Below are positions 21,017 through 33,570 of a DNA stretch of 64,000 nucleotides, one piece after another. Below the pieces are notes generated by a model. That model worked only from the letters and a program-made list of their open reading frames with translations, was not told the origin of the DNA and did no database searches. The DNA comes from Manis javanica (Eukaryota; Chordata; Mammalia; Pholidota; Manidae), in the NCBI RefSeq assembly GCF_040802235.1, contig NC_133165.1:46748129-46812128 (forward strand), read 5' to 3'. The position numbers and the translations under genes were made by a program. Each line of letters begins with the position of its first letter. Within the stretch, counting starts at the first letter, position 1.

Positions 21017-23028
21017 TGTAATTTGGCTGTATAATTTTAGAATGTTGATAAAATGACATTTGGAAAGGCTTGCATATTTGATTGATGAATATCCTGCCAG
21101 TGATTTTTTTCAGAATAAGAACACTAACATTTTATGTGTACTAATTTTGTGGACTTGAATAATGATTGTCTTAGTGATGGGATTATATAATTTGATAGTT
21201 TTATAAACCATCATACATTTACCTTTTGTCTGGTGATCCATGTAAACTAAGACATATATTCCTGTCCACTTGGTTTCATGTTTACTTGTCATAACATAAT
21301 GTATGAGCAGGTTTAATTTTAGGAGAGCATTTCCATTGCCAGAAAGTTGCAGAGCTCACCTTGGTGCAGTGATTTTTCTGGTAGTCATTTGTTGCTGGTA
21401 CTGTTATTTAGGTTTATGAACTAGTGTGAATTAGAATGTTGAAGGGTATATGAAGTAAGTTGTAGGAGAGTTTATCAATCATGCTTAGGGTTTATTTTCT
21501 ACTGAAAGTCTTTAAGGACAGAGCAAGCCTCCAAGACAAAGGAGGGCATTTGCCTTGGGAGTTATAGATCATAGCAGCTCTGTAAACCTGAAATTCCTTA
21601 AAAATCTTGGGTTGTACTTGTTTAAAAATCAATGTATATTCCTCTTCCTTCCCGTACACCTCCATTGTTCATAAGCAAAATTAAAGATCCAGGCACATAT
21701 GTTATGCTGTGTTTGAGGAGCACCATGTGGCCTTCATCTCATTTTACTGTGGGGGGCGGAGAATGACTGGTTTCCAGAGCTCTGTGGATAGACTGACTTT
21801 ACTAAGAAGGGCTGAAAAATCGCATCCTGGTGTAACTGTAAAGGAGACTTCTTAGGAAGACAACAACTTAAAGTCTTTTGAAAAGACCTCAAAGAAATAC
21901 AAAAAAAAAAAAAGAATCCCCTTTTTTACTTCAATTGTGAACAGATTGAAAGTGAAAGAACTTTGAATTGAAAGCTTTTATTGACATACTCAGTAGACCC
22001 TTGATGTTCAACACTTGTGTTTTTGATTGCCAGTAGCCTTCAGAGCCTTTGCTAAATCGTTTATTATTTTAAAAAGATATGGCTTGGAGTGCCTTCAGGT
22101 GTCTGGAGTAAGTCACTTAGCTGGCTGGTGAGTGGGCCCAGCCGACCCAGCACAGTGCAGCCTGGAGGTTCTTTACTCTTGAGGGTTATAACTTGGGAGT
22201 TATGAAAAGTCTTCACTACTTTATGGAAGATAATCTGCCAAGATATTAAACTAGTAGACTTGGTGATACAAATGAAAAGATATGAGGAAGTTAAGCTTCT
22301 TAGTTAGGAAATAGAAGTTGTGCATAAACAAAGGGTAGAATGCTAAAATTTGTTGTCTTGAATTCACTGAACTGTAGGTGAAAGAAAGGAAAGCATTCCT
22401 AATACTGGGTGAGGGGTGGGCTGTTGCAAATACTGCTGATTATTTAGAGGAAGTTGAAAGGACACTTAACTTATGGTATGAGTCTATGCATTAGGATATG
22501 TGTAATTTGTAATTCTTTACTTGAAATGGAAAGTCAGGAGCTAGAGGTAGCATTGTTGGTGAATTCGGAAGTCTGCTTGCAACACAGTTGTTAAATAATT
22601 GGGAATTCATCTGGTCTACAGCTATGGAATAAAGGAAGGAAAAAGGTGAATAGACGTTCTAGAAGGTTATAACTCCTGGAATTTTCTAACCCTGGATGAG
22701 GAAATGTGTATATCTGCAGAAGGTTACAGTGCTGGGGGGTAAGTCCAGAAATAGACCTTGTAAAATGTACAACTGTACTTAAAGAAGCCTGGCCAAATTT
22801 TATCAGGGAAGGCTTCCCAAAGGAGGTGACAGCTGAGCTGGGTTTTAAAGAAGTAGGAAGTCACTAAGCAAAGAATTTGGGGCCTGAGGTGGGATTTTGG
22901 GCAGATGGATCCACAGATAATCCATGGAAGAGTGAAAAACTCAGTGTCTTTAAGTCAGTTCATGAGGATGAAAACTGAGATGCATCTAGTAGACTGCACA
23001 GGTGATTTCTTTGAAGGGAACTACTCCA
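21017..23028. other. Intronic sequence, mostly unassigned
   Basis: 2 kb of mixed DNA. 22790-22920 (AGGGAAGGCTTCCCAAAGGA and GAGCTGGGTTTTAAAGAAGT) resembles an old complement L2. A 13-base A-run begins at 21901. No coding or RNA signal. Confidence 0.4.
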
Positions 23029-23043
23029 GGGAAGGCTTTTATT

Positions 23044-23580
23044 GTTTTTTTTTAATTAAGGTATCATTGATATCAATCCTCTGAAGGTTTCACATGAGCC
23101 ACACTGTGGTTTCAGCACTGACCCACCCATATTATGAAGTCCCCCTCCACCCCATTGCAATCACTGTCAGCATAATAAGATGCTATAGAGTCATTATTTG
23201 TCTTCTCCATACTGTACTGCCTTCCCTGTGACCTACCTATATTGTGAGTGTTAATTATAATGTCCCTTAACCCTCTTCTCTCTTCCTTCCCATCCCCCTC
23301 CCCAACTCCTTTTAAGTAACCACAGTCCCTTCTTGGAGTCTGTGAGTCTGCTGCTGTTTTATTCCTTCTGTTCTGCTTTGTTGTTATACTCCACAAATGA
23401 GTGAAATCATTTAGTACTTGTCTTTCTCTGCCTGGCTTATTTCACTGAGCATAATATTCTCTAGCTCCATCCATGTTGTTGCAAATGGTAGGATTTGTTT
23501 TCTTTTTATGGCTGAATAATATTCTATTGTGTATATGTACCACATCTTTATCCATTCATCTGTTGATAGACACTTAGGTT
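23044..23580 (-). mobile_element. L1 3' end, 5'-truncated, with perfect 15 bp target duplication
   Basis: A T-run and L1 3' UTR are followed by the complement of the end of ORF2. GGGAAGGCTTTTATT occurs exactly at 23029-23043 and 23581-23595, on both sides. This gives firm limits for the insertion. Confidence 0.95.
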
Positions 23581-23595
23581 GGGAAGGCTTTTATT

Positions 23596-24210
23596 TAATT
23601 CATGAGGAAAGGAGCTATGTGATTTACTATTGTCCAGGAACATTCTGCATCCTGTTTTTAGAGAAAGACAAATGAAGTGATCTATCAAAGGATTATTTAA
23701 TGTAAACATATTTTGTGATAATTTTAGATTTGCAGAAGTGTTGGAAAAATAGTACAGGGCATTCATGTATACTCTTCTCCTATAAGGGATTTATTAAAAA
23801 AAAAAAAAAACAGAACAAACTCAAAAAGCAGCAGTAGCCAGCCTTCTAAGATTTGAGGCTACTGAGTGAGCTTAATCTCTACCATCTAGTTGTACCATTC
23901 ATTCTAGTACTATTTGTCAGTTACAGTAGGGACTGATGCGATCACAAGATCTTTTTGGCTATCTCTTGATTTCACTTCGTTATTTTTTTTCTAATTGTAA
24001 AAAGTGTATTGAACTCTGTAGTCTATTTTAATAAATAAAAAATAGACAAGAAATTAACCACCATCTGATTCAACCTCTGATGAAGATTTTTGTTTTCTTC
24101 TAGTCTTTAACCTTATTTACTTTTTGAATGTGGTTGAGAGCATACTGTAAATGCACTTTTTTCCTCTGCTTTTTCAATTCTAGTGTAAGTGGTTTTCCAA
24201 ATCATTAAAA
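23596..24210. other. Intronic sequence, nothing firm
   Basis: A/T-rich. A 14-base A-run lies at about 23797-23810. The text near 23700-23780 (TTTAGATTTGCAGAAGTGTT) may be an L1M 3' remnant. Confidence 0.3.
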
Positions 24211-25010
24211 GCTTCATAAATATTTATAGTGACTGTATAATATTACATTGCATGGATTCTTGGGCAGATAGATTGTTCCATTTTTTTGCCATTGTAAATA
24301 ATATGTGATTAATGTTTTTGCAAAAAGCTTTTTCTGTGTTTCAGAAAATTGCCTTAGGCTATTTCTCAGAAGGGCCCAAGGGTGTGAAGATTTTAAAAAA
24401 TAAATCTTGTATCTTAAAATAGTTTTAGATTTCATACGAACTTTCTAAGATACATCATCAGCTATTTTCCCGGAAAAGTTGTACTAGTTTATTCTGCCCA
24501 CCAGCTGTAGATAAATATATTCATGAACATTGGGTACTCCTGAGAAAATTGTTGCAAAAAAAATATGTTAAAAATGTTTTTTTGTTGTTCCTCAATATCT
24601 TTTTTGGTAGGAAATCACAAAGTTAGATTTTATTTTGGTCTCTTTATAGGAGACGACAGATTATTTACTGTTTCTTAAGTATCCTTTATTCTTTAATGTA
24701 TCAGAAAATGGTGCCTTAATATTTTTTCCCACAATCTTAAGGGGTTTTTTGGTAAAATACATGACTTAACCATTTTAAAGTGTATAGTCTCAGTGACGTA
24801 AAAGTCCATTCACCATGTTGTGCAACCATCACCACTCTCTAGTTCCAGAGCTTTTACATGACTCCAAAGGAAACCCCATACCTACTAACAGTCACTTCCC
24901 ATTTCTCCTTCCACCATCCCCTGACAATCACAAATCTGTTTTCTGTTTCGTGGTATGCTTATTCTGAATATTTCGTATAAATGGAATCATACAATATATG
25001 GCCTCTCAAT
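24211..25010 (-). repeat. Old L1 (L1M-type) fragments
   Basis: 24220-24540 (TTTTTTGCCATTGTAAATAA) and 24745-24990 (GACTTAACCATTTTAAAGTG, CCATCACCACTCTCTAGTTC, ATAAATGGAATCATACAATA) are complement L1M 3' sequence, probably separate fragments. Confidence 0.65.
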
Positions 25011-25860
25011 ATATTTTAAAGCAGAAAAAAAGATGAATTAAAGTTTGAATTGAATCTGTGTATCATAGTTTGAAAATTAACAGTTTGTTAATGGCAACAG
25101 TCTTTAATTCACCATATTGAGTTTGTCATGATGCCCCATTGCTAGGTTATGGTTGTTAGTGGACAGAAGGATACAGGCCTTGGGGTGGGATGGACCCTAA
25201 AATAGGGACAAAGGTGGGAAAGTATTGTGCTTGGAGAGTGCAAGCCCATGAAATGGCAGTGCTGCTCCATTAACCTTTACAGCAGCATGGTTTGGAGAAC
25301 ATTCAGGTTAAGTGCTTCCTTCTGTGTCATCAAAAAATAGCAACTGCAACTGAAAAAATAGCCAGCCTAAAAACTAATGAATGTTTGTGACAGTATCTAA
25401 TACACAAGGCCTCAGGAAATATATGAATTTTTGCTTATAAGTAAGAGTGATATTGGGGACAACAAAGACAACCAGAAAGAGGTTCAGGGGCATCTGTTTC
25501 TCAGTGTTTGACATCTTTACTGGGAGTTCTGGGTGGTGGGGAAGTATTGGGTTTCTGAATCAGTGGTTTTCATTTTTCAGGTAGAATTTTTTTCCCAAAA
25601 CGGGAATGGGGTCTTAAGAATTTGATCAGAACCCATTGAGATGGAATGCTTGGTATAGATGGAGGATTTTATTTGTTCAATCAAATATAGCTTCCATGAT
25701 ACATTCTTAGGTGCGCAAGTCAGTGTCTTGTTTGGATTAATCTGTTAGTCATTTCCCCAGAACCTGATCTCTGTGGGTTGGGTGAATGTGAATCAGCAAA
25801 GCTAAGATCAGAGCTTGGATCAGGGATACCTCAATCCCCAAGTAGGTGTGGCCTGACTCA
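25011..25860. other. Intronic sequence, nothing recognised
   Basis: No coding, RNA or repeat feature that I can support. Confidence 0.4.
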
Positions 25861-25861
25861 T

Positions 25862-26065
25862 TTTATTTGAACAGTTTATGAGCACGAGTTTGGAGCCTGG
25901 GTTTAAATCATGGCTCTGCCACTTACCTAAATGTGTGGCCTGGGACAAGTTACTTAATCTGCCTGGGCCTCAGTTTTCTCATCTGTGTAGTGGGATTATT
26001 ACAGTGATTAAAGGGGTTAATGACGACTGATACGTACTAAGTGCCAAGTAAATGTTAGCCTTTTA
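25862..26065 (+). repeat. MIR SINE
   Basis: TTTGGAGCCTGGGTTTAAAT, CTCTGCCACTTACC, TGGGACAAGTTACTTAATCT and CTCAGTTTTCTCATCTGTG appear in order. A well-preserved MIR core in + orientation. Confidence 0.85.
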
Positions 26066-26259
26066 AGTTATCACCATAGAGTAACTAGTTTACAGCCTCA
26101 CTTAATATACAAGGCAAATAGTTCCTGCAACAGTTACGAAGTGTGTACTCTATGCTAGACCCTGCGAGATAAATAGGAAGTAGTCTGCCTGTGCACTCAT
26201 AGGCTGTTAGGGAAACCTGCACATTAGTAAGTAATTTCTTTTATCCCTTGTTTTCTCAT

Positions 26260-26720
26260 TTCTTTTTTTTTATTTTGAAAAAATGAATATTATACAAAAT
26301 TTAAATGATATGAAAATGTACAGAGAAAAGTAAGCCTCTTGCCTTTCCTGTCCCCAGAACCTCATTCCCTTCTCTAGAGGCAACCACCATTACCAGTTTA
26401 AAAAAAAGTGTCTATATATGTATAGTATATATATATGTTTTTCCATATTCCCCACTTTGCCTCCACAAATGGGTCACATACTAAATACGCTGCCCACTGT
26501 GCCTTTATATTGAAGGTAGTCCCTTGTATACATATGTATAGAGCTTCTTCACTGTTTTTCATAATTGCATAGTATTCCACCATGTGGATGTACCTTCTTT
26601 AACCAGTCTTGCTTTTATGTAAATTTAGGTTGTTCCCAATCTTTTGTTTTACAGCACTGACAAAAAGATTCTTTTACAAATACACTTCTGGAGGAAAAAG
26701 CAGCTAAAAATGTGCTTGCT
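26260..26720 (-). repeat. Old L1 (L1M-type) 3' fragment
   Basis: CATAATTGCATAGTATTCCA, CATGTGGATGTACC and TTTAGGTTGTTCCCAATCTT are complement L1M ORF2/3' end text. Confidence 0.75.
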
Positions 26721-26879
26721 GGGTGAAGTTTGTGCATTTAAAATTTTTATAGATATTGCTAAATCATTTTATATTGCGGTGGCACTAATTTGTGCACTCC
26801 TTAGCACCGTAATGAGAGTGAAAGAGGTAATTTCAGTTCACTGTGTTCAGTGTAATGTTAGGAAGCCCAGAAAAATGAC

Positions 26880-27230
26880 CTGCCCTGCTAGGGGAACTAC
26901 AGTAGGCTTCACGGGGGTGGTGACATTTTCAAGGACTCTTAACACAGAGGTAGGGGTTTTCTAGGTAGAGAAGAGCATTCTAGTTAGAGGAAATGGCATG
27001 TGTGAAGACATGGAAATGTTACATGGAAGGAAAGTGAGAAATTGTATCTGGCCGAGGCACAGGATGTATGGGGAGACTGGATAAAGGAGAAGTGGGGATA
27101 GTGAAGCTCACGGGTGCAGGTCAGGGCCAGATGATGCAGTGATTTGATCACGCCTGATGGTCAGGTACCAAAAACCCTGGGTGGTGGTGAGGGGCTGGCA
27201 GTTGAAAGATACTTGAGAATTTACAAATCA
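26880..27230 (-). repeat. L2-like fragment
   Basis: AGAGGAAATGGCATGTGTGA and GATGCAGTGATTTGATCACG resemble complement L2 or a similar old repeat. Low certainty. Confidence 0.35.
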
Positions 27231-27769
27231 GTCTTTTAGAAACTATTGATTACCTGGAGAAAACTTTCTAGACTTGATGTATCCTGAATCATAAAGTTGG
27301 AAGGGCTTTAGTGCATATGTATATTAACATGGGGGCTTCTGTGTTCTGCAGGGCCATAGGGTTTCTTGGAGATTTTCACATGTTGTATTTCGAAGTTAGA
27401 TAGGCAATTTGGGTCCTCCTCCCTATCCCATTAATTAAGCAGAGGTTCTGATTGAGTCTGTTTTGTGTATTGGGATCCTATGCACTGTTTCTTACAAAAA
27501 GTGAAAAAACACCTTTTGCTGCTAAAGTCATAGATATAATCCCAAACCTTTATTGTCCCAAACAAATAAAGGCCTGGAGAATGTACGTGCCATTCTTCTT
27601 TGTAGTGCTTGTAGGTGATCTGTTGTAGGTGATCACGTTCATAAAAATGAAAGTGGAGACAGTTGACATTTGTTGGATTTTTTTGAGCATTTAGTTGACT
27701 TTGTGTGGTTTTTGCTTATTTGGTTTCTTCCCTTTTTTAAAGCTTACTGACTCAGCAGTGAAATATATA

Positions 27770-28000
27770 GTGAAATAGTTTTGCTCATTTATGATTAAGG
27801 GTGCCAAGGGATTTACATACATTATGTCATTTACTTTTCACAAGTGCCTGGTGAAGGGGATGTGCACTGTTGTCAGTTGATTTTGCAAGTGAAGAACATT
27901 GAGGCTCGAGGAGGTTAAGTATTTTGGTCAAGATCATGCAAATTTTAAGTGGTGAGGTCAGAAATCAGATGCAGAACTGAACTCTGGTTCACATGCTTCT
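27770..28000 (-). repeat. MIR-like fragment
   Basis: GGATTTACATACATTATGTC, GCAAGTGAAGAACATTGAGG and GTCAAGATCATGCAAATTTT follow MIR complement order. Confidence 0.65.
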
Positions 28001-28166
28001 TAGTTAAACTGGACAAAGTTATTTTAAGGCATTCCCAGGATAGGGAGTTGCCAGCCACCTGTGCGGTGGAGGGGCAGTGGTGAAATGGTGTGGAATTTCT
28101 AGTCTCTAGGAGAAGTAGAGCTGGGATATGGAGTGAATCAAAAGCAGCACTTTTTCTCTTTATTTC

Positions 28167-28565
28167 TGTGGATTTTCTCACCTGGCCTTGGTTGACTAGC
28201 TCACTGCACACCTGTGGGCAATACATGGCTGTTGAGAGTCTATATAAAGAGCTCGTCCAGTGCTCTGGGCACGACATGGTGGCAGGGCTGCAAGGCTGCA
28301 GGAGAGCAGAGCAGAGGCTGGAGTGGTCGCAGTGCCAAGGACAGAGGCCCAGAGGATGGCTGTGCAGTCAGAGGGGCCCAGAGGCAGAGACCGGCTTGCT
28401 GCACGCAGACTCACTCTGAATGAATGGGATTCTAGTGACTGACCTGACACCTGGAAATAAAGTTGGGTATAACCCTTTCACCCCAAGAACATTTTGCTGT
28501 CAATTTCTTTGGTCACATTGAATCCATAATGAACTTGCCCAAGGCTGAAACCCATTGGCAAGACA
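28167..28565 (+). repeat. Solo LTR, family B, sense to XPO6
   Basis: About 0.4 kb, bounded TG...CA. A TATA box (CTATATAAAG at 28240-28249) and a poly(A) signal AATAAA at 28456-28461 lie in promoter-to-terminator order on +. The end (CCCATTGGCAAGACA) matches the copy at 31078-31450 in complement. ATTTC before and ATTCC after could be a 5 bp duplication with one change. No internal retroviral sequence is attached, so this is a solo LTR. Its + orientation places a transcription start and a poly(A) site in the sense direction of XPO6. Confidence 0.8.
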
Positions 28566-29440
28566 ATTCCTTTTTCCCTATATTTTAGCAGGGTTGGTTG
28601 AGAATTATGGGAAGGGTGATAAATGCTCTTCTCTCAAACTAGTTGTGTTTGTTGGGTGGGGATTGGAGGATAATAGAAAACTGCACTAATATATAGTCAG
28701 TTGCTCATTTTGTAGGGATGCAGGGAATGTGAGCAAGGCCAAGGTTCCTGGCAGGGCTGAGTAATTAGATAGGAGTTAAGTACCCATTTCCTTTCATCTG
28801 TGCTTCTCCTCCAAAACCCCAAAAACTTGCCTTTCTGCCTTTCTAACCTAGTGAATCTCCACTGGGGTAGAGGAAAGGAATCAGGTATAGTTCCAGTAAT
28901 TGCACTATAGTCTTCCTTACTATAAAAGTTAGTTTGTTTTTTTTAATCGTAGTTGTGATTTCTAAGCATACTATTGAAAGTAAAACTTGAGAAATTCATT
29001 GGCTAGTAGTAGTGTATGCCACCCAGAACACGAGTCCCAGCCTGGAGAGAGTCTCTCTCACCAGAGCATGCAGTATCTTCTCCCTTTGTGGCTGGCTGGT
29101 AGTCATCTGTGGGGATGGGAGGGGCATTTAGACCCCCCCAGCCAGGAAGAGTCATTTCCTATTAAACACAGATCTCTGCTTGTGCAGCACCTGCACACTT
29201 CCTGCAGAGTGTATCGCCACTCATGGCCCCCTGACCAGTTCACTCATGGGCATGTTGTTTATATTGTGTAGGATACAATGTATGTTGGCAGTTGGTAATA
29301 CTTTTGAGAACCTTGGAGTGATGTGAGTGATCATGAAAGAAGGATTAAAGTATTAAGGTGGTGCTGAGCATATTGAGAGGGACAGACTGGTGACAGTCCA
29401 AATGGGGAGTTTGGGTAAGAGAAACTTGTAAGTGAAGGAG
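28566..29440. other. Intronic sequence, nothing recognised
   Basis: Unique-looking intron DNA. Short open frames have no recognisable similarity. Confidence 0.4.
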
Positions 29441-29600
29441 GGATGATTATCATAACCAACATGTGCATAGTGCTTTGTAGTCACCATGCAGCATACACTC
29501 CTGGTTGCTTTTAATACCAAGGATGCTCCAAGAGCTGGCAGGATTTGCCCAAAGTGACACAGGCTGTACTCTGTTGCTGGGACTGGTTTTATACTGGTTT
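29441..29600 (-). repeat. MIR-like fragment
   Basis: GTGCATAGTGCTTTGTAGTC, GGATTTGCCCAAAGTGACAC and GTTGCTGGGACTGG resemble the complement of MIR. Confidence 0.5.
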
Positions 29601-30540
29601 TTCCTCTGCCTGCCATGGGTGGCCGAGTACCTCTCAGTGGTAGCACTGGTTCTCTCATTACTCACGTAGAGAGCACCCTTTCTGGGTCCCCTCCTTCCTG
29701 CCCTTTGGCAGGGTGGCAGTGGTGGGGGTATTATCTGTACCCTAGATGGGAGCAGTATTGGAGCACATTGTTCTGTGTTCTGTCTCTTCCCTCTCATTTT
29801 TTCCCTCTCACAGGAGTGATTTAGCTCCTGGTTTATTGATGGTGGTTGGGTGTACTGGGGAGAGCCTCACCCACTGGCCACATCCACCAGGAGAGAGGTC
29901 ACTGCATCAGAACACTGCCTAGCTTTGTGCTTGTTTTCTTGTATACCTGCTTACCCTCAAGAGGAGCTTGTCTTATGCTGTGTCCTGCTTTCCTGCTTTG
30001 CTGGGTCTGGGTGGGTAAGATTAATTCAGGAGGGGAAGGAGGGAGCACTGCAGCTTTGCCAGTCATGAAGAGGACATTAGACTTTGGACTGCACTTGATT
30101 TCATGAGACTGTATAGCAACTGGGTAGAACCTGGAGGGGAGAAAGGAAGTGATTATGTAATACAGTCTGGGGATTTTTGCCAAAGTCAAATAAATTGTTT
30201 TGACTTATTTAAAATGCCAGTTCTGCCTGGGAATAATTCAGGATGAAGGTGGTATAGGTTTTACAAGAGACTTGCCCTTAAAACAGTTGCAGGTGGTAAC
30301 AGCAGTTGAAATGAAGTTACTTACATATGAACTGTAGTGTTAATTGTGATTTTGGATTGCAGCATGTGTTTATAATGGTCCATGAAGTTCACACTCTTTC
30401 TTCACCTGATTTTGTTCAGTGTAATGCCAGCTCATTCATTGTCCTTACAGCCCTTGGAGCAGAACTCCTCTATGCTCCTTTAAGGGATAGAGGAGCTGTT
30501 TCTGGGAAAGGGCTCTGGTGGCCCTGCTGCATGACTCGGC
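29601..30540. other. Intronic sequence, nothing recognised
   Basis: No supported gene or repeat. Confidence 0.4.
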
Positions 30541-30690
30541 TTGACCTATAGCTCATCCACTTGGGGCATATTCTCTCTCAGCTTCATTTTCCTCATCTGT
30601 TAAGTGAGGTCAGACTTGCTGTTAAGGTTTATTTCCTTCAAGATTCCATGATCCTGCTCTAGGATTTCTTGGTAGCATGCCTTCTGTTAA
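30541..30690 (+). repeat. MIR-like fragment
   Basis: CAGCTTCATTTTCCTCATCT, GTTAAGTGAGGTCAGA and AAGATTCCATGATCCTG match a MIR 3' half in + orientation. Confidence 0.6.
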
Positions 30691-31077
30691 TGTGCTCGGT
30701 AAGTATCTTTTACATTTAATTGACTAGGTGTACAGATATAAACACTCATCCTCCTGGAATATGTACCTGGAAAAGAGAAGCAGATGGGATTGTGAAGAGA
30801 GAGCCTATTCTTGGCTGTATTACTCACTTATTTTAGATAGTTTCTTGCAGAATAACTATTTTTATCACTGGCTTTTTTGGCTAATTAAAGCCTTCTGACT
30901 GGAATGTAAATAAACAAGTATAGAAATTGTATGTATTTTAGCTCTTAGTGGAATATGGTGTTGCCCAACCAGCAGATGCAAAATTCTTAATGTCTGGGCT
31001 ATGTAATAACCTTTTCAGAAACAATTTGTGGTAATAAACCTTGTCTCTGACAGAATAAAGTACCCCTCCTTCCTGAT

Positions 31078-31450
31078 TGTCTTGCCAATGAGTTTCAGCC
31101 CCTGGCAAGTTCACCCTCCATTAGGTGAGACCAAAAAATGACAACTGAACGTTCTTGGGGTGAAAGGGTTTATACCAACTTTATTCCCATGGTGGCAGGT
31201 CAAGCACTAGAATCCCGTCCACTGTCTGCAGGCAGCAAGCCGGTCTCTGCCTCTGGGCCTCTTCACCCGCACAGACATTTTAGTCTCTGCATTCGGCGCT
31301 GCCACCCACTCCAGCCTCTGCTCTCCTGCAGCTGTGCAGCCCAGAGCACTGGGTGGAGCTCTTTATATAGAGTCAGTGTACTGCACACGTGTGCAGTGAG
31401 CAAGATGACCAGGGTTAGTTAGGTGAGAATCGTGGCCATAGGAACTTACA
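31078..31450 (-). repeat. Solo LTR, family B, antisense copy
   Basis: Complement of the LTR at 28167-28565: on minus it starts TGTAAGTTCCTATGG, carries CTATATAAAGAGCTCC and GAATAAAGTTGG, and ends GGCAAGACA. The internal minisatellite-like part is shorter than in the copy at 1-278. No convincing target duplication was seen. Confidence 0.8.
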
Positions 31451-31559
31451 TTTCCTCTACACTTGTGTACCCTTTTCTCACTTTTCTCTTTCCTATTTGC
31501 CCAGCTAGCTCGAAGCACTAAGGATCAAAGATGGAGGGTACCAATCCAACAGATGATGT

Positions 31560-31699
31560 TTTTAAAAACTTTTTATTTGGAAATGATTTCAAGCTGAAAG
31601 ATTGCCGTGAATGAGTAGTCTAAAGAACACTCTTATACCCCTTACCCAAGCTCACCTATTAACACTTTGCCCTGTTTGCTTTACCATTTGTACTTTCTT

Positions 31700-31737
<38 letters not shown>

Positions 31738-32430
31738 AATATATACATTTATATATATATATGCACACAATATTTTTCTGGACTATTTGAGAGTAAGTTG
31801 CCTACATCATGGCTCATTCACTTATGGTGTATTTTCTAATAGGGATATTCTCTTATGTAATCACAGTGCAGTTCTTAACTTCAATTAATTTGATGTTTAT
31901 TCAGTACTTTGATCTATGAGTATTCCAGTTTTGTCAGTACTTTGATCTGTCTGTATTCCAATTTTGTCAGCTTGTCCAATTATGTCCTTAGCATTTTCTC
32001 CCTTCAGTACAGGATCTTGTCTAGAATCAGGTGTAGCATTTACTTGTCATGAGTCTTTAATCTTTAGGTTTGTTGTTCTAAGTTTTTGAAACCAACTGGT
32101 GCTCCTGTTTTTATGTATTGTCCAGTAGTATATGGATAGATTTTCCCAGCATAAAACATACTGTCCTCTGTGTACAAGATATTTCTGCTATTGGTCTCCA
32201 GGGGGACAGAATATGCTGCCTTGACCTTATAGCCTTTTGGCCAGATGCCTGGCAGTCATTCTTCTTTCACTTACAGTCCTCAGCAGTAAACAGATTGATC
32301 CCTTTTGTTTGTGGGAGAGAGAGAGAATCTGACTGAGCACTTTGTGCAAACCTAAGAAATGGAAGAATGTTTTGCCATTGGCCAAAACTTTATGGTAGTT
32401 TCAGACTAAAGCAGAAGTGTGTCTCTTAAT
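31560..32430 (-). repeat. Old L1-type fragment(s) with microsatellites
   Basis: AACTTTTTATTTGGAAATGA, CACCTATTAACACTTTGCC and AGTCTTTAATCTTTAGGTT are words of an old L1 3' end in complement. The right limit is uncertain. Confidence 0.5.
31703..31762. repeat. (GT)n microsatellite followed by (AT)n
   Basis: Fourteen uninterrupted GT units at 31703-31730, then an interrupted AT-rich run ending in TATATATATATATG. Confidence 0.95.
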
Positions 32431-33033
32431 GACTCAAATTATCTTTGTATGTGGCCATAGCATATGTTTTAATCAAATATTAAGTATCTGCATGATTATG
32501 TTGTCCAAGTTATTGCTATAGTTACTCTCAAAGGGAAGATATTTTTCAGAGTTAAGCTATATGTAGGCAAGGCAGTGAGGAGCCCTTCTGAGTGAGGCAA
32601 ATGCATAACTTCAGTAGTTTGATCCGTCTGTGTTCACAGGGTTCTGGCAAATGCATCTGCCCCACCCTTGATTTCCTAGAACATGGTGAGGCTGCCCGTC
32701 TCTTTCCTTTAGTAGAAGACATTTTTTGTGTGTGCAACTTTTATCCATAAGTTTTAGCGTTAATTACTTCAGTGTATGTACCCCTAGACACTATATTCTG
32801 TTTAGCCTTGCCTCTGCCTCTCTCACAGATAGGCCAAGGGAAACCTCATCATGGATGTGGATAGGACTGAATCAGGAACCCTGACTTGCCACTCACCAGT
32901 TGTGTGCCCTTGAAAGAGGTATTCAGTGCTCCAGGGATTTGGTGCCTGCGCTTCTGAGTGCTAGACTTCAAAGGTTCAACCACTTTTAACAGTTTGCATT
33001 AGTGAAATAAAGTGAGATGTCTACTTCCTCATG
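32431..33033. other. Intronic sequence with a possible MIR
   Basis: 32850-32960 (GACTGAATCAGGAACCCTGA, CACTCACCAGTTGTGTGCCC) may be a MIR in + orientation. Nothing else recognised. Confidence 0.4.
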
Positions 33034-33060
33034 ATGTTTTTAGTTATTTTATTATTATTA

Positions 33061-33570
33061 TTTTTTTAAATTTTGGTATCATTAATCTACAATTACATGA
33101 AGAACATTATGGTTACTAGACTCCCCCCTTCACCAAGTCCCCCCCCACAAACCCCATTACAGTCACTGTCCATCAGCGTAGTAAGATGCTGTAGACTCAC
33201 TATTTGTCTTCTCTGTGTTGCACAGCCCTCCCGATGCTACCCGCCTCCACATTATACATGCTAATCGTAAGGCCCCCTTTCTTTTTCCCTGCCATAATCC
33301 CTCCCTTCCCACCCCTCCTGCACAGTCCCTTTCCCTTTGGTAACCGTTAGTCCATTCTTGGGTTCTGTGATTCTGCTGCTGTTTTGTTCCTTCAATTTTT
33401 CTTTGTTCTTATACTCCACATATGAGTGAAATCATTTGGTACTTGTCTTTCTCTGCCTGGCTTATTTCACTGAGCATAATACCCTCTAGCTACATCCATG
33501 TTGTTGCAAATGGTGGGATTTGTTTTCTTCTTATGGCTGAATAATATTCCATTGTGTATATGTACCACAT
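33061..33570 (-). mobile_element. L1 3'-end segment 1 of the composite locus
   Basis: T-run at 33061-33067, L1 3' UTR with GTATCATTAATCTACAATTA, then the complement of the ORF2 end up to TATGTACCACATC. It abuts segment 2 at a second T-run (33572-33580) without any unique DNA between. Confidence 0.9.

Noticed and set aside
28090-28450. Several overlapping frames near 28.2 kb
   Set aside because: They lie in the solo LTR, whose other copies do not keep the frames.
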